Source of the DNA: Paludibacter propionicigenes WB4
GTDB lineage: Bacteria; Bacteroidota; Bacteroidia; Bacteroidales; Paludibacteraceae
Reading direction: 5' to 3'
DNA: 64,000 nucleotides
Assembly: GCF_000183135.1 (NCBI RefSeq)
Contig: NC_014734.1
Coordinates: 2,976,001-3,040,000 of the forward strand
Below, piece after piece: positions 36,804 to 44,371 of the stretch (position 1 is the stretch's first letter; the number at the start of each line of letters is the position of its first letter). The notes beneath the pieces were generated by a model. The model was not told where the DNA came from. It saw only the letters and a program-made list of their open reading frames with translations, and made no database searches. The position numbers and the translations under genes were made by a program.

Positions 36804-38339
36804 ATGAGTGGAGCAAAAAATTGTCCTGAAACGCCCAGACAAAAAATGATTGGTATGATGTATTTGGTGCTTACAGCAATGTTGGCATTGAATGTATCAA
36901 GCGAAATCCTGAATGGGTTTACTATGGTGGATAATAGTTTACATAAAACCATTGAGTCTTCAGACGCCAGAAATAAATCTTTATATGCCGATTTTGAAGC
37001 TTTAAATGCTGATAATCCTCAAAAAGTGAAAGAATGGCTTGATAAAGCCAAGGTGGTAAAGCAGAAATCGGATGAAATTTATAAATATATAGAGGATTTC
37101 AAAAAAAAGATTATCAAACTTGCCGACAGCGATGAGGCTAATGACAGCGCCTATGTGAAGCAGATTATCGCAAAAGATAATCTGGATAAAGCTGCGGAAT
37201 ACGGGATTAATAATGGCAACGGAAAGATACTTCAAAAGAAGATTGAGGATTATAGAGATTTTTTGATTAAGTTATCGGCGGATAACCCCTCTAAGAAAAA
37301 GATGTATGAAGCCATATTCTCGACTAAAAAAACCAAAGATGGTAAACCTTGGGATGTTGCTCTCTTTGAGGGAATGCCGCTTTCGGCAGTGGTTACGATA
37401 TTGACTAAGTATCAGAGTGATATACGTACATCGGAAGCTGAAGTGGTACAATATCTGAAAGGACAAACCGATGCGTTGGATTTCAGGGTAAATAAAATTA
37501 CGGCTTTAGTGGTGCCGAATTCGAGGTATGTAATTCGCGGAGGAAAATATAGTTCAAGAATAGTTCTTTCGGCTGTGGATTCGACAAAAACACCTGAATA
37601 TTACATTGGGTCAACAAGAATTAAAGACGGCATCTACGATATAAATTGTGCTAAATCCGGTTCATTTAATTATTCCGGATTTATAAAGTTACCAATGACT
37701 GATGGATCGATAAAGACGTATCCATTCAAGAGTGATTATATTGTTGGTGATCCTTCGGCAACAGTTTCGAATGAAGATTTGAATGTAGTCTATCGCGGGA
37801 TTGATAATAAATTTGGTATCTCTGTACCGGGTGTAGCTTCAGATAATGTATCAGTAAGGGTCAGTGGTGGAACAGTTCAAAAAGTGGCCGGAAGATATAT
37901 TATTCGTCCGACACAGGATGGTGAAATTAATATCTCTGTATATGCGAAGATAGACGGAAAAGAATTACCAATGGGTGGTGGAGCGTATCGGGTAAAATAT
38001 ATCCCCGATCCAAAATCATTTTTACAATATACTGATGCCGGTGGTGTTGTCAGATTACTTCAGGATGGTGCGCTAACCAAGAGAGTCTTAAAGTCCGGAG
38101 TGGGTATTGTCGCAAGTTATGGAGCTGATGAATTGATAAAAGCCAACTTCACGGTACAATCGTTCACGATGGTGACTCCAGTAGGGTCAGCGTCAACGAG
38201 TGGATCAAGATTATCTGCGAGAATGCTAAGTGATATTGACAGACTGGAAGGTGGAGATCTGATAACCTTTAAAAATATAAAAGCAGTAGGACCCGATGGA
38301 AAAGTCCGGAGCTTAGGATTAATACAAGTACAAATTTAG
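36804..38339 (+). CDS. porM: GldM/PorM type IX secretion motor protein
   Basis: 511 residues. One N-terminal transmembrane helix (MIGMMYLVLTAMLALNVSSEIL, about residues 13-34) follows a short cytoplasmic start SGAKNCPETPRQK. The periplasmic part has a helical first domain (to about 220) and several beta domains (DFRVNKITALVVPNSRYVIRGGKYSSRIVLSA onward). It couples PorL to the PorK-PorN ring. The family signature KNCPETPRQKMIGMMYLVLTAMLALNVS is unmistakable. Confidence 0.95.
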   Translation: MSGAKNCPETPRQKMIGMMYLVLTAMLALNVSSEILNGFTMVDNSLHKTIESSDARNKSLYADFEALNADNPQKVKEWLDKAKVVKQKSDEIYKYIEDFKKKIIKLADSDEANDSAYVKQIIAKDNLDKAAEYGINNGNGKILQKKIEDYRDFLIKLSADNPSKKKMYEAIFSTKKTKDGKPWDVALFEGMPLSAVVTILTKYQSDIRTSEAEVVQYLKGQTDALDFRVNKITALVVPNSRYVIRGGKYSSRIVLSAVDSTKTPEYYIGSTRIKDGIYDINCAKSGSFNYSGFIKLPMTDGSIKTYPFKSDYIVGDPSATVSNEDLNVVYRGIDNKFGISVPGVASDNVSVRVSGGTVQKVAGRYIIRPTQDGEINISVYAKIDGKELPMGGGAYRVKYIPDPKSFLQYTDAGGVVRLLQDGALTKRVLKSGVGIVASYGADELIKANFTVQSFTMVTPVGSASTSGSRLSARMLSDIDRLEGGDLITFKNIKAVGPDGKVRSLGLIQVQI

Positions 38340-38376
38340 ATACATGAAATTGTTGAACAAATTAAGAGATATAAAT

Positions 38377-39285
38377 ATGAAAAAATATTTGATTGTTCCT
38401 TTAATCATACTCTTTACAGCTATACCAAGCGTAATGAAAGCGCAGCTTAACCAAGTGCCATTCTTTGATAGTAAAGGAAACGTAAGGCTCCAGACTACTG
38501 AGTTGGATGCTTTGGCTGATACTATTGCTAAAGTAAATCACCGAGCCGATGATGTTAGGTGGTCTCGGGTGGTATATAGGGTAATAGATATGCGTGAAAA
38601 GCAGAACTATCAACTTTACTTTCCAATGCGTGCAAGTGACGAGTATCGTAGTTTGTTTCGTGTAATGCTTGATGCTATTACTGATGGAATTACTGTCTAC
38701 AGACGTAATGCAAGAGACTTGAAGCCGCAGTTTCATGAAGAAGATAAACTTGTAGGTGATGAACTGTCAAAAGTGTTTGCCTACGATAATGATAATGATA
38801 ATAATCTCATTCAACAAGATTCTGTATCAAAAGAACTTAAAGTAAACACTGACCAATACTATAACTACGTAAAGAATCAGTTTAAATTTTTAGTACAAGA
38901 GATTGTTTTCTTTGATAAACATACATCCAGAATGTATTCTCAGATAATGGCTATAGCTCCATTATATGCATTGCATCCGGATAATACCAAATCAAAAAAA
39001 TCGATAAAATACTTTCAGGAATCAGTTTTATGTTGGTTCTTGTTTGATGAACTTCGTCCGTATTTAGCAAAACAGTATGTCATTCCTAACGGTAATGAGA
39101 CTCAACGTTTGACTTATGATGAGTTTTTTGCTCAAAAGCTATATTCAAGTTATTTGCTCGGTGATAGTAATATGTTCAACAGAATGCTTTTAGATTATGT
39201 TGTTGATCCGGTTAAGATTAAAAAAGAACAAGATCGATTAGAAACCGAATTGATGAACTTTGAACAGGATCTTTGGGAGTATTAA
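38377..39285 (+). CDS. porN: GldN/PorN type IX secretion ring protein
   Basis: 302 residues from ATG 38377, chosen because it yields a signal peptide (MKKYLIVPLIILFTAIPSVMKAQ). An in-frame ATG at 38344, 4 nt after porM, would add 11 residues and would make coupling closer. Typical stretches are DDVRWSRVVYRVIDMREKQNYQLYFP and SKKSIKYFQESVLCWFLFDELRPYLAKQYVIP. Partner of PorK in the periplasmic ring. Last gene of the cluster, closed by a terminator. Confidence 0.93.
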   Translation: MKKYLIVPLIILFTAIPSVMKAQLNQVPFFDSKGNVRLQTTELDALADTIAKVNHRADDVRWSRVVYRVIDMREKQNYQLYFPMRASDEYRSLFRVMLDAITDGITVYRRNARDLKPQFHEEDKLVGDELSKVFAYDNDNDNNLIQQDSVSKELKVNTDQYYNYVKNQFKFLVQEIVFFDKHTSRMYSQIMAIAPLYALHPDNTKSKKSIKYFQESVLCWFLFDELRPYLAKQYVIPNGNETQRLTYDEFFAQKLYSSYLLGDSNMFNRMLLDYVVDPVKIKKEQDRLETELMNFEQDLWEY

Positions 39286-39329
39286 TGGTATAAATTTGTT
39301 TCCACAAATTAGAAAACATTATAAAATAT

Positions 39330-39362
39330 AAAAAAAGACGACTGTTTGTCGTCTTTTTTTAT
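39330..39362. terminator. Intrinsic terminator after porN
   Basis: AAAAAAAGACGAC pairs with GTCGTCTTTTTTT, loop TGTTT, T7 at 39354-39360. Confidence 0.88.
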
Positions 39363-39392
39363 ATTGATAGGATTTAAACACGTAGAAAACAG

Positions 39393-39400
39393 TACTTTTG
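39393..39400 (+). promoter_or_regulatory. -7 box before the LuxR-type regulator
   Basis: TACTTTTG, 79 nt before the ATG at 39480 and just after the porN terminator. Confidence 0.5.
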
Positions 39401-39479
39401 CAGCTGTATTCGTAATTATATTATTGTGGATATTCAACGCATTGCGTTTTTAAGCATAACTTTAAATAAATATCTATAA

Positions 39480-40133
39480 ATGAGAAATGTAATTCTTGCT
39501 GATAATCAGGATATTTCTATTGCCGGTTGGTACTATCTTTTTCAGGGGATATCGGACGGGCAGGTGATAGCCGAAGCAACGGATAAAAAAGACTTAATCT
39601 CACTACTGGTCAATTATCCAAATGCTCTGGTTATACTTGATTATACCTTATTCGATTTTGAAAGCGCAAACGAATTATTGATACTTCAGGCGAGATTCGA
39701 GAATGTTGATTGGATATTGTTTTCGGACGCACTGAGCGATGAATTTATGCGTACTTTGCTTTATAACACGCAATCTTTTAGTGTGTTGATGAAGGATGGC
39801 TCAAAGGATGAGATATTGAGTGCTTTGAAGGAAGCTTTAAAAGGAAATCGTTTTATTTGTAATCATGTGAGTAATATATTACTTGATAACAGCAGAAATA
39901 TACAAAATCAAGGCTTCAAAAACTTGCTGACTGCTACTGAACAAGAGATTTTGAAGGAGATGGCGTTAGGAAAAACTACTAAAGAGATAGCGTCCAAAAG
40001 ACATGTTAGTGTTCATACCATTATGACTCACCGCAAGAATATCTTTCGCAAAATAGAAGTAAATAATGTACACGAAGCTACCAAGTATGCTATGCGAGCA
40101 GGTATAGTGGATATGGCTGAGTATTATATTTGA
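39480..40133 (+). CDS. Response regulator with LuxR-type DNA-binding domain
   Basis: 217 residues. Receiver domain about residues 1-118 with acidic residues Asp8/Asp11, phospho-acceptor Asp54 in LVILDYTLFDF and Lys near residue 105 (SVLMKDGS). LuxR helix-turn-helix is about 148-212 (LTATEQEILKEMALGKTTKEIASKRHVSVHTIMTHRKNIFRKI). No histidine kinase gene is adjacent, so it is an orphan here. It lies between the type IX cluster and mnmA with its own -7 box. It is not PorX, which has a different output domain. Confidence 0.9.
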   Translation: MRNVILADNQDISIAGWYYLFQGISDGQVIAEATDKKDLISLLVNYPNALVILDYTLFDFESANELLILQARFENVDWILFSDALSDEFMRTLLYNTQSFSVLMKDGSKDEILSALKEALKGNRFICNHVSNILLDNSRNIQNQGFKNLLTATEQEILKEMALGKTTKEIASKRHVSVHTIMTHRKNIFRKIEVNNVHEATKYAMRAGIVDMAEYYI

Positions 40134-40182
40134 TATTAAGCATGGAACAAACCATGCATTATAAGAACAGGATAAATTTAGA

Positions 40183-41244
40183 ATGAATATAGCTACTTTA
40201 CTATCAGGAGGAGTTGATAGCTCGGTGGTGGTGCATATGTTGAAAGAGTCAGGATATACACCATCGTTGTTTTACATAAAGATAGGTATGGATGATGATG
40301 AGCTATTGCATTGTACATCGGAAGAAGACATTGAAATGGCATCGCTCATTGCCCGTAAGTATGGTTGTAGTCTTGATGTGGTTGATTTACATAAGGATTA
40401 CTGGGACAATGTGGTTTCATATACCATCGAAAAAGTGAAACAGGGATTGACTCCCAATCCGGATGTGATGTGTAACAAGCTCATTAAGTTTGGTGTGTTT
40501 GAACAGCGGGTAGGTAAAGATTTTGATAAAACGGCTACCGGACATTATGCCACTACGCTTGAGAAGAACGGAAAAGTTTACCTTTCTACCGCGAAAGATC
40601 CGATAAAAGACCAGACCGATTTTCTTGCTCAGATCAATTCGTTACAAGTCTCAAAGCTCATGTTTCCGATTGGACACCTGATGAAGAATGAAGTGCGTGA
40701 TATAGCCACCAAAGCGAATCTACCCAGTGCTAAGCGTCAGGATAGTCAGGGCATTTGCTTCCTGGGGAAGGTGAATTACAATGATTTTATTCGTCGTTAT
40801 CTAGGCGAGAAGTCTGGACCCATTGTGGAATTGGAAACAGGCAAAATTCTAGGGAAGCATAACGGCTATTGGTTTCATACGGTTGGGCAACGCAAGGGGC
40901 TTGGACTTTCGGGAGGCCCATGGTATGTGATAAAGAAGGATGTAGCGGCTAATATAGTGTACGCCTCAAAAGGATTTGATGCTGAAGCGCAGTATGGTTA
41001 CGAATTCTCTATGCGCGACTTTCATTTTATTACCGACAATCCGTGGGAAAATCGGCGATCTGAAATTGATGTGACTTTTAAAATAAGACATACGCCCGAC
41101 TTTACGAAGGGGAAAATTATTCAGACCCCCGAGGGTTATCGTTTAATATCAACAGAGCGATTGCAGGGGATTGCACCGGGACAGTTTGGGGTGGTGTACG
41201 ATGCCGAATCGCGGATTTGTGTGGGAAGCGGTGAGATAATGTAA
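40183..41244 (+). CDS. mnmA: tRNA 2-thiouridylase MnmA
   Basis: 353 residues. ATP pyrophosphatase P-loop SGGVDSS (8-14). The two catalytic cysteines are Cys94 in PNPDVMCN and Cys189 in SQGICFLG. C-terminal beta domains follow ([14 protein letters not shown] and [15 protein letters not shown]). It thiolates U34 of Lys, Glu and Gln tRNAs. Bacteroidota often carry two MnmA paralogs, and only this one is in the window. It starts 49 nt after the LuxR-type gene. Confidence 0.95.
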   Translation: MNIATLLSGGVDSSVVVHMLKESGYTPSLFYIKIGMDDDELLHCTSEEDIEMASLIARKYGCSLDVVDLHKDYWDNVVSYTIEKVKQGLTPNPDVMCNKLIKFGVFEQRVGKDFDKTATGHYATTLEKNGKVYLSTAKDPIKDQTDFLAQINSLQVSKLMFPIGHLMKNEVRDIATKANLPSAKRQDSQGICFLGKVNYNDFIRRYLGEKSGPIVELETGKILGKHNGYWFHTVGQRKGLGLSGGPWYVIKKDVAANIVYASKGFDAEAQYGYEFSMRDFHFITDNPWENRRSEIDVTFKIRHTPDFTKGKIIQTPEGYRLISTERLQGIAPGQFGVVYDAESRICVGSGEIM

Positions 41245-41264
41245 ACGATAATACAAGAGAAGGT

Positions 41265-41299
41265 AAACAGGTTGATAATTCTAATCAACCTGTTTTTTT
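41265..41299 (+). terminator. Intrinsic terminator after mnmA
   Basis: AAACAGGTTGAT pairs with ATCAACCTGTTT (12 bp), loop of 7, T7 at 41293-41299. Confidence 0.88.
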
Positions 41300-41673
41300 G
41301 TTTCCAGAGAATCAACTGCTTTTTATGGATAGAAGATACCCTTTTTAAGGTAGGCAAATTACCTCATAGAGGTTATTGCCCCTTTTTGTATTTGGGTGTA
41401 ATTTTGGACTTGGAGTAGAGCCTGTTTCAGACTATGCATTTATCGGTTAGTAGATAGTTTTGTCAGGATTTATTTCCTGGGTTAGTGAATTGTTTCATTG
41501 GTACTATATCCTCAATTTGAATAATTGCTAGATGGAGAATAGATAGTCCAATAATATAGAAATAGTGGTAGATGAGCGATAGATGAGCGGTAAATGAATA
41601 GAAGATGAGTATACAATAAACGAGTTATTCTTATTTCTATTATCTTTATGGTCGATTTATAAAAAGTCTCCTA
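41300..41673. other. Gene-free stretch with a degenerate 11-nt tandem repeat
   Basis: No ORF with recognisable similarity. At 41569-41612 four units of about 11 nt follow each other (TAGATGAGCGA, TAGATGAGCGG, TAAATGAATAG, AAGATGAGTAT). TATCTTTA at 41641-41648, one base off the -7 consensus, is the best promoter candidate for the next gene. Confidence 0.5.
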
Positions 41674-42243
41674 ATGGCACGATCAAAGAGTAACATAGTT
41701 ATCGAAGGACTGAGTGGCAAAATAGGCAATCTGGTATTTCGTCGACGCAAGAAGGATGGAAAGGTATTTGTGTCGGCGGCTCCTTCGCCGCATAAAGTCG
41801 CTCCGACTGAAGCAAAAAAGAAAGTGAATGATAGATTTCAGCAGGCTGTGATGTACGGAAAGTCTGTCGTAGCAAATCCAGACCTAAAGTCACTTTATGC
41901 TCAAAAAACATCGGGCGGACAAACGGCTTTCAACGTAGCTGTTGCTGATTATCTGAATGCGCCTACTATTGAGGAAATTGACCTTAGTAACTATACCGGG
42001 CAGGTTGGCTCTGTAATCAGGGTTAAAGCAACGGATAATTTTAAAGTTGCCAGAGTTCTTGTGACTATCAAAGGTGCTAATGGGGTGTTACTGGAATCAG
42101 ATGAGGCTGTGGAGGATATTGAAAATGAATTTTATTGGACGTATACTGCTACAGAACAGAATAGTTTGCCCGGAGGAACCAGGGTAACTGTTATTGCAAG
42201 TGATCTTCCTCAAAATAAAACGACACTGGAAAAGGTATTGTAG
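41674..42243 (+). CDS. Uncharacterised protein with a predicted Ig-like C-terminal domain
   Basis: 189 residues without signal peptide. The N-terminal half is basic and contains SNIVIEGLSGKIGNLVFRRRKKDGKVFVS, a pattern seen in Bacteroidota hypothetical proteins of this type. The C-terminal 90 residues (GSVIRVKATDNFKVARVLVTIKG to GTRVTVIASDLPQNKT) look like a bacterial Ig-like beta-sandwich. No enzyme motif is seen. It stands alone between mnmA and the first sigma gene, behind a repeat-bearing intergenic region. Function not recognised. Confidence 0.7.
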   Translation: MARSKSNIVIEGLSGKIGNLVFRRRKKDGKVFVSAAPSPHKVAPTEAKKKVNDRFQQAVMYGKSVVANPDLKSLYAQKTSGGQTAFNVAVADYLNAPTIEEIDLSNYTGQVGSVIRVKATDNFKVARVLVTIKGANGVLLESDEAVEDIENEFYWTYTATEQNSLPGGTRVTVIASDLPQNKTTLEKVL

Positions 42244-42357
42244 TTGTTGTGTTCTTGTTAGTGTCATTTTTTAGTTATTAAGGTCGTATTACTTGTCATA
42301 TTTACGATAAAAATAGTTATAGCGTGGCAAAAGAATAAGCAAATCGAGAATAATTAG

Positions 42358-42365
42358 TAATTTTG
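42358..42365 (+). promoter_or_regulatory. -7 box before sigma gene A
   Basis: TAATTTTG, 33 nt before the ATG at 42399. Suggests that the locus A sigma factor is transcribed by the housekeeping polymerase. Confidence 0.55.
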
Positions 42366-42398
42366 CGCATTCAGAATTGATTTTCTGTAAGGTTTAAG

Positions 42399-43019
42399 AT
42401 GAATATAAAGGGTAAAAACAGTCAACAAAGAAGTACGGAAGCCGAACTTCTTTTACGTCTCCAACAAGGAGACGAGGAGGCTTTTGCCAGCTTGTTTTAT
42501 GCCTATAAAGATAAATTGTTGGGTTTTGCAATGGTTCTTACAAATTCATCGGTTCGTGCAGAAGATATGGTTCAGGATGTTTTTATGAAGCTGTGGCAAA
42601 ACAGAGCCAATATTGCCGACATCGAAAATATTAATGCGTTCATTTTTCGCATGGCACAGAATCAGGCAATTGATGAACTTCGCCGATTCTCAAAAGAAAC
42701 GCTTGCACATTCCTCTGAATTTATAAATGAGGAAGCTCTTAGTCCGAATCCTGCAGAATCTTTGTTAAATAAAGAAATTCGCGAAAAAATAAAAGAAGCA
42801 GTTGATCAACTGCCGCCTCAGCAAAAACGTATTTACATTCTTCATAACGAAGATGGTTATAAATATGAGGAAATAGCCTCAGAATTAAATCTTTCTGTTT
42901 CTACTATCCGAAACCATATGAGTCAGGCAATGGGAAATATCCGTAAACTTCTCTCATATTCTTACCCCGGAAATATCTTCATTTATTGGATTTTTTTAGC
43001 CGGATTTAGTTTATTCTAG
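42399..43019 (+). CDS. ECF sigma factor A (FecI-like)
   Basis: 206 residues. Region 2 (FASLFYAYKDKLLGFAMVLTNSSVRAEDMVQDVFMKLWQNR, about residues 30-72), region 4 with helix-turn-helix (LPPQQKRIYILHNEDGYKYEEIASELNLSVSTIRNHMSQA, about 135-180). After region 4 the protein ends in a hydrophobic tail (NIFIYWIFLAGFSLF). Strongly similar to sigma B at 53955, with long near-identical DNA stretches around 42449-42516. It should direct RNA polymerase to locus A and be held by the FecR protein that follows. Confidence 0.92.
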   Translation: MNIKGKNSQQRSTEAELLLRLQQGDEEAFASLFYAYKDKLLGFAMVLTNSSVRAEDMVQDVFMKLWQNRANIADIENINAFIFRMAQNQAIDELRRFSKETLAHSSEFINEEALSPNPAESLLNKEIREKIKEAVDQLPPQQKRIYILHNEDGYKYEEIASELNLSVSTIRNHMSQAMGNIRKLLSYSYPGNIFIYWIFLAGFSLF

Positions 43020-43076
43020 AAAAATATCTACAATAGACTAGACATTATCTCTTTTCATCCGTCTTAATAGTAAATG

Positions 43077-43097
43077 CAAAGGTATAATAACCTTTTG
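43077..43097. other. Dyad in the sigma A / anti-sigma A gap
   Basis: CAAAGGT and ACCTTT(T)G flank ATAATA. Short stem with no long T-run. Could be an operator or a weak attenuator. On the minus strand it contains TACCTTTG, a -7-like box without a matching -33. Confidence 0.3.
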
Positions 43098-43145
43098 TAT
43101 TAAAATTTCCTGTTTTAATACCAATTTGCTAATAGAACTTTTGTA

Positions 43146-44177
43146 ATGAAAAGCGATAGATTAAATTATTTGATGCAGCGATACTTTGCTCAGGAGTGTA
43201 CTGCCGAAGAGAAAGAAGAACTGGCTTTGCTTATTGATGCTGTTAGAAATGAAGAACTAAAATCGCAGCTGTTAGAGCAATGGGAAAACTACAATTCTAA
43301 ATCAGTTTTGTCTGAGAATAAGACCCAACGGATATTACATGGTATTCTGACTTCTTCTGCCGCTGAGGAAACAGCGCCATTGAAAAATAAACCGCTCATA
43401 TTCCGATTCAGGACGATTGCTGCCGTAGCAGCTTCTGTTGTGATTTTATTATCGCTGGGACTATTCTTGCAGAAATCGGGAAACCCCGCTTCGGAGAAGA
43501 TAGTTGCAAAGACTCCAATGATTTCACCTCAACAACCTGCTTCATTTACCCGTAATGTTGTATTATCTGATGGTAGTACTGTGGTGCTGCGTGCCGGAAG
43601 TACAATCAATTATCCTCAGGCTTTTACAGGAAAAACCCGCGAAATAACCCTTGTGGGTGAAGCCTATTTCGACATAAAGCATGATTCCAGAAAACCTTTT
43701 ATCATTCACACCGGGTCGGTAAAAACTACTGTTCTAGGTACTGCTTTCGATATAAAGGCATGGGCAGGCCAAAAAGATGTAACCGTATCAGTGACACGCG
43801 GACGGGTAAAAGTGGAAAACGACTCGCGCTTACTGGCTGTGCTGAGTGTAAATCAAAGTGTGAGCTATAATACCGAAGCTAGTACAGCGAAACATGAAAC
43901 GGTGGATGCCGGAACGATTGTCAATACGTGGACCAAGCAAGATTTAGAATTCGACCATGTGCCATTCTCTTCCATCGCGTCTGCGCTGAGTAAACGATAC
44001 GGTGTAAACATTGAAATACCCGATCAAAAGATAGCCGGTACTTCCATTGTAACTTCATTTAGCGGAACGGAAAGTATTGAAGATGTATTGACCGTATTGT
44101 GTAAGATTACTTCCAATTGTGATTTTGAAATAAATAAGAATAATGTAACAATAAAAAGAACAGATAATACTAACTAA
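43146..44177 (+). CDS. FecR-family anti-sigma factor A
   Basis: 343 residues. A cytoplasmic sigma-binding N-terminus (about 1-85) is followed by a transmembrane segment at about 90-108 (TIAAVAASVVILLSLGLFL), a periplasmic FecR domain (about 140-240, LSDGSTVVLRAGSTINYP to VTRGRVKVEN) and a C-terminal DUF4974-type domain (about 262-343) that contacts the STN domain of the partner receptor. It should hold sigma A until the SusC-type receptor at 44347 signals substrate. 126 nt after sigma A. Confidence 0.92.
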   Translation: MKSDRLNYLMQRYFAQECTAEEKEELALLIDAVRNEELKSQLLEQWENYNSKSVLSENKTQRILHGILTSSAAEETAPLKNKPLIFRFRTIAAVAASVVILLSLGLFLQKSGNPASEKIVAKTPMISPQQPASFTRNVVLSDGSTVVLRAGSTINYPQAFTGKTREITLVGEAYFDIKHDSRKPFIIHTGSVKTTVLGTAFDIKAWAGQKDVTVSVTRGRVKVENDSRLLAVLSVNQSVSYNTEASTAKHETVDAGTIVNTWTKQDLEFDHVPFSSIASALSKRYGVNIEIPDQKIAGTSIVTSFSGTESIEDVLTVLCKITSNCDFEINKNNVTIKRTDNTN

Positions 44178-44249
44178 TAAAAGGGTGTCACAAAATGCAG
44201 TATAATTAAACTCAATAAGAATGTCGGCAACAATAGCCTCAAACGACAC

Positions 44250-44334
44250 TAAAAAAAATCCCTCCGCCCTGAGAAGCATTGGAGGGATTTAAAAAGGAGG
44301 TAAGAAAAAACAGTGCATTACTATTTTTTAAACT
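44250..44334 (-). ncRNA. Predicted antisense small RNA A over the susC A leader
   Basis: Predicted RNA of about 84 nt, opposite to the leader of the receptor gene. Its start is inferred about 7 nt after a minus-strand promoter (TTG 44371-44369, 21-nt spacer, TATCTTTG 44347-44340). It ends at an intrinsic terminator (stem 44290-44281 / 44265-44256, then a U-run made by A44258-A44251). The T-run exists only on the minus strand. It contains ACCTCCTT, complementary to an AAGGAGGT in the sense leader. Position and size fit the DonS-type antisense RNAs of Bacteroides loci. No expression evidence is available. Confidence 0.45.
44251..44290 (-). terminator. Minus-strand terminator between anti-sigma A and susC A
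   Basis: 10-bp stem AAATCCCTCC / GGAGGGATTT with a 15-nt loop. On the minus strand it is followed by T8, three of which lie in the stem. On the plus strand it is followed by AAAAAGG, so it is poor as a plus-strand terminator. Confidence 0.65.
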
Positions 44335-44339
44335 CATTG

Positions 44340-44371
44340 CAAAGATATGAAAAAGAAAAAGATAATATCAA
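44340..44371 (-). promoter_or_regulatory. Minus-strand promoter overlapping the susC A start
   Basis: TTG (44371-44369), 21-nt spacer, TATCTTTG (44347-44340), on the minus strand. It overlaps the ATG at 44347. Confidence 0.55.

Noticed and set aside
41569-41612. CRISPR or phase-variable repeat array
   Set aside because: Units are only 11 nt, degenerate and without spacers. No cas gene is nearby and the repeat is not within a reading frame.
44251-44290. Hairpin as a plus-strand terminator ending the sigma/anti-sigma transcript
   Set aside because: The plus side continues with A5 and no T-run, while the minus side has T8. The direction fits a minus-strand RNA better, although weak plus-strand attenuation cannot be excluded.
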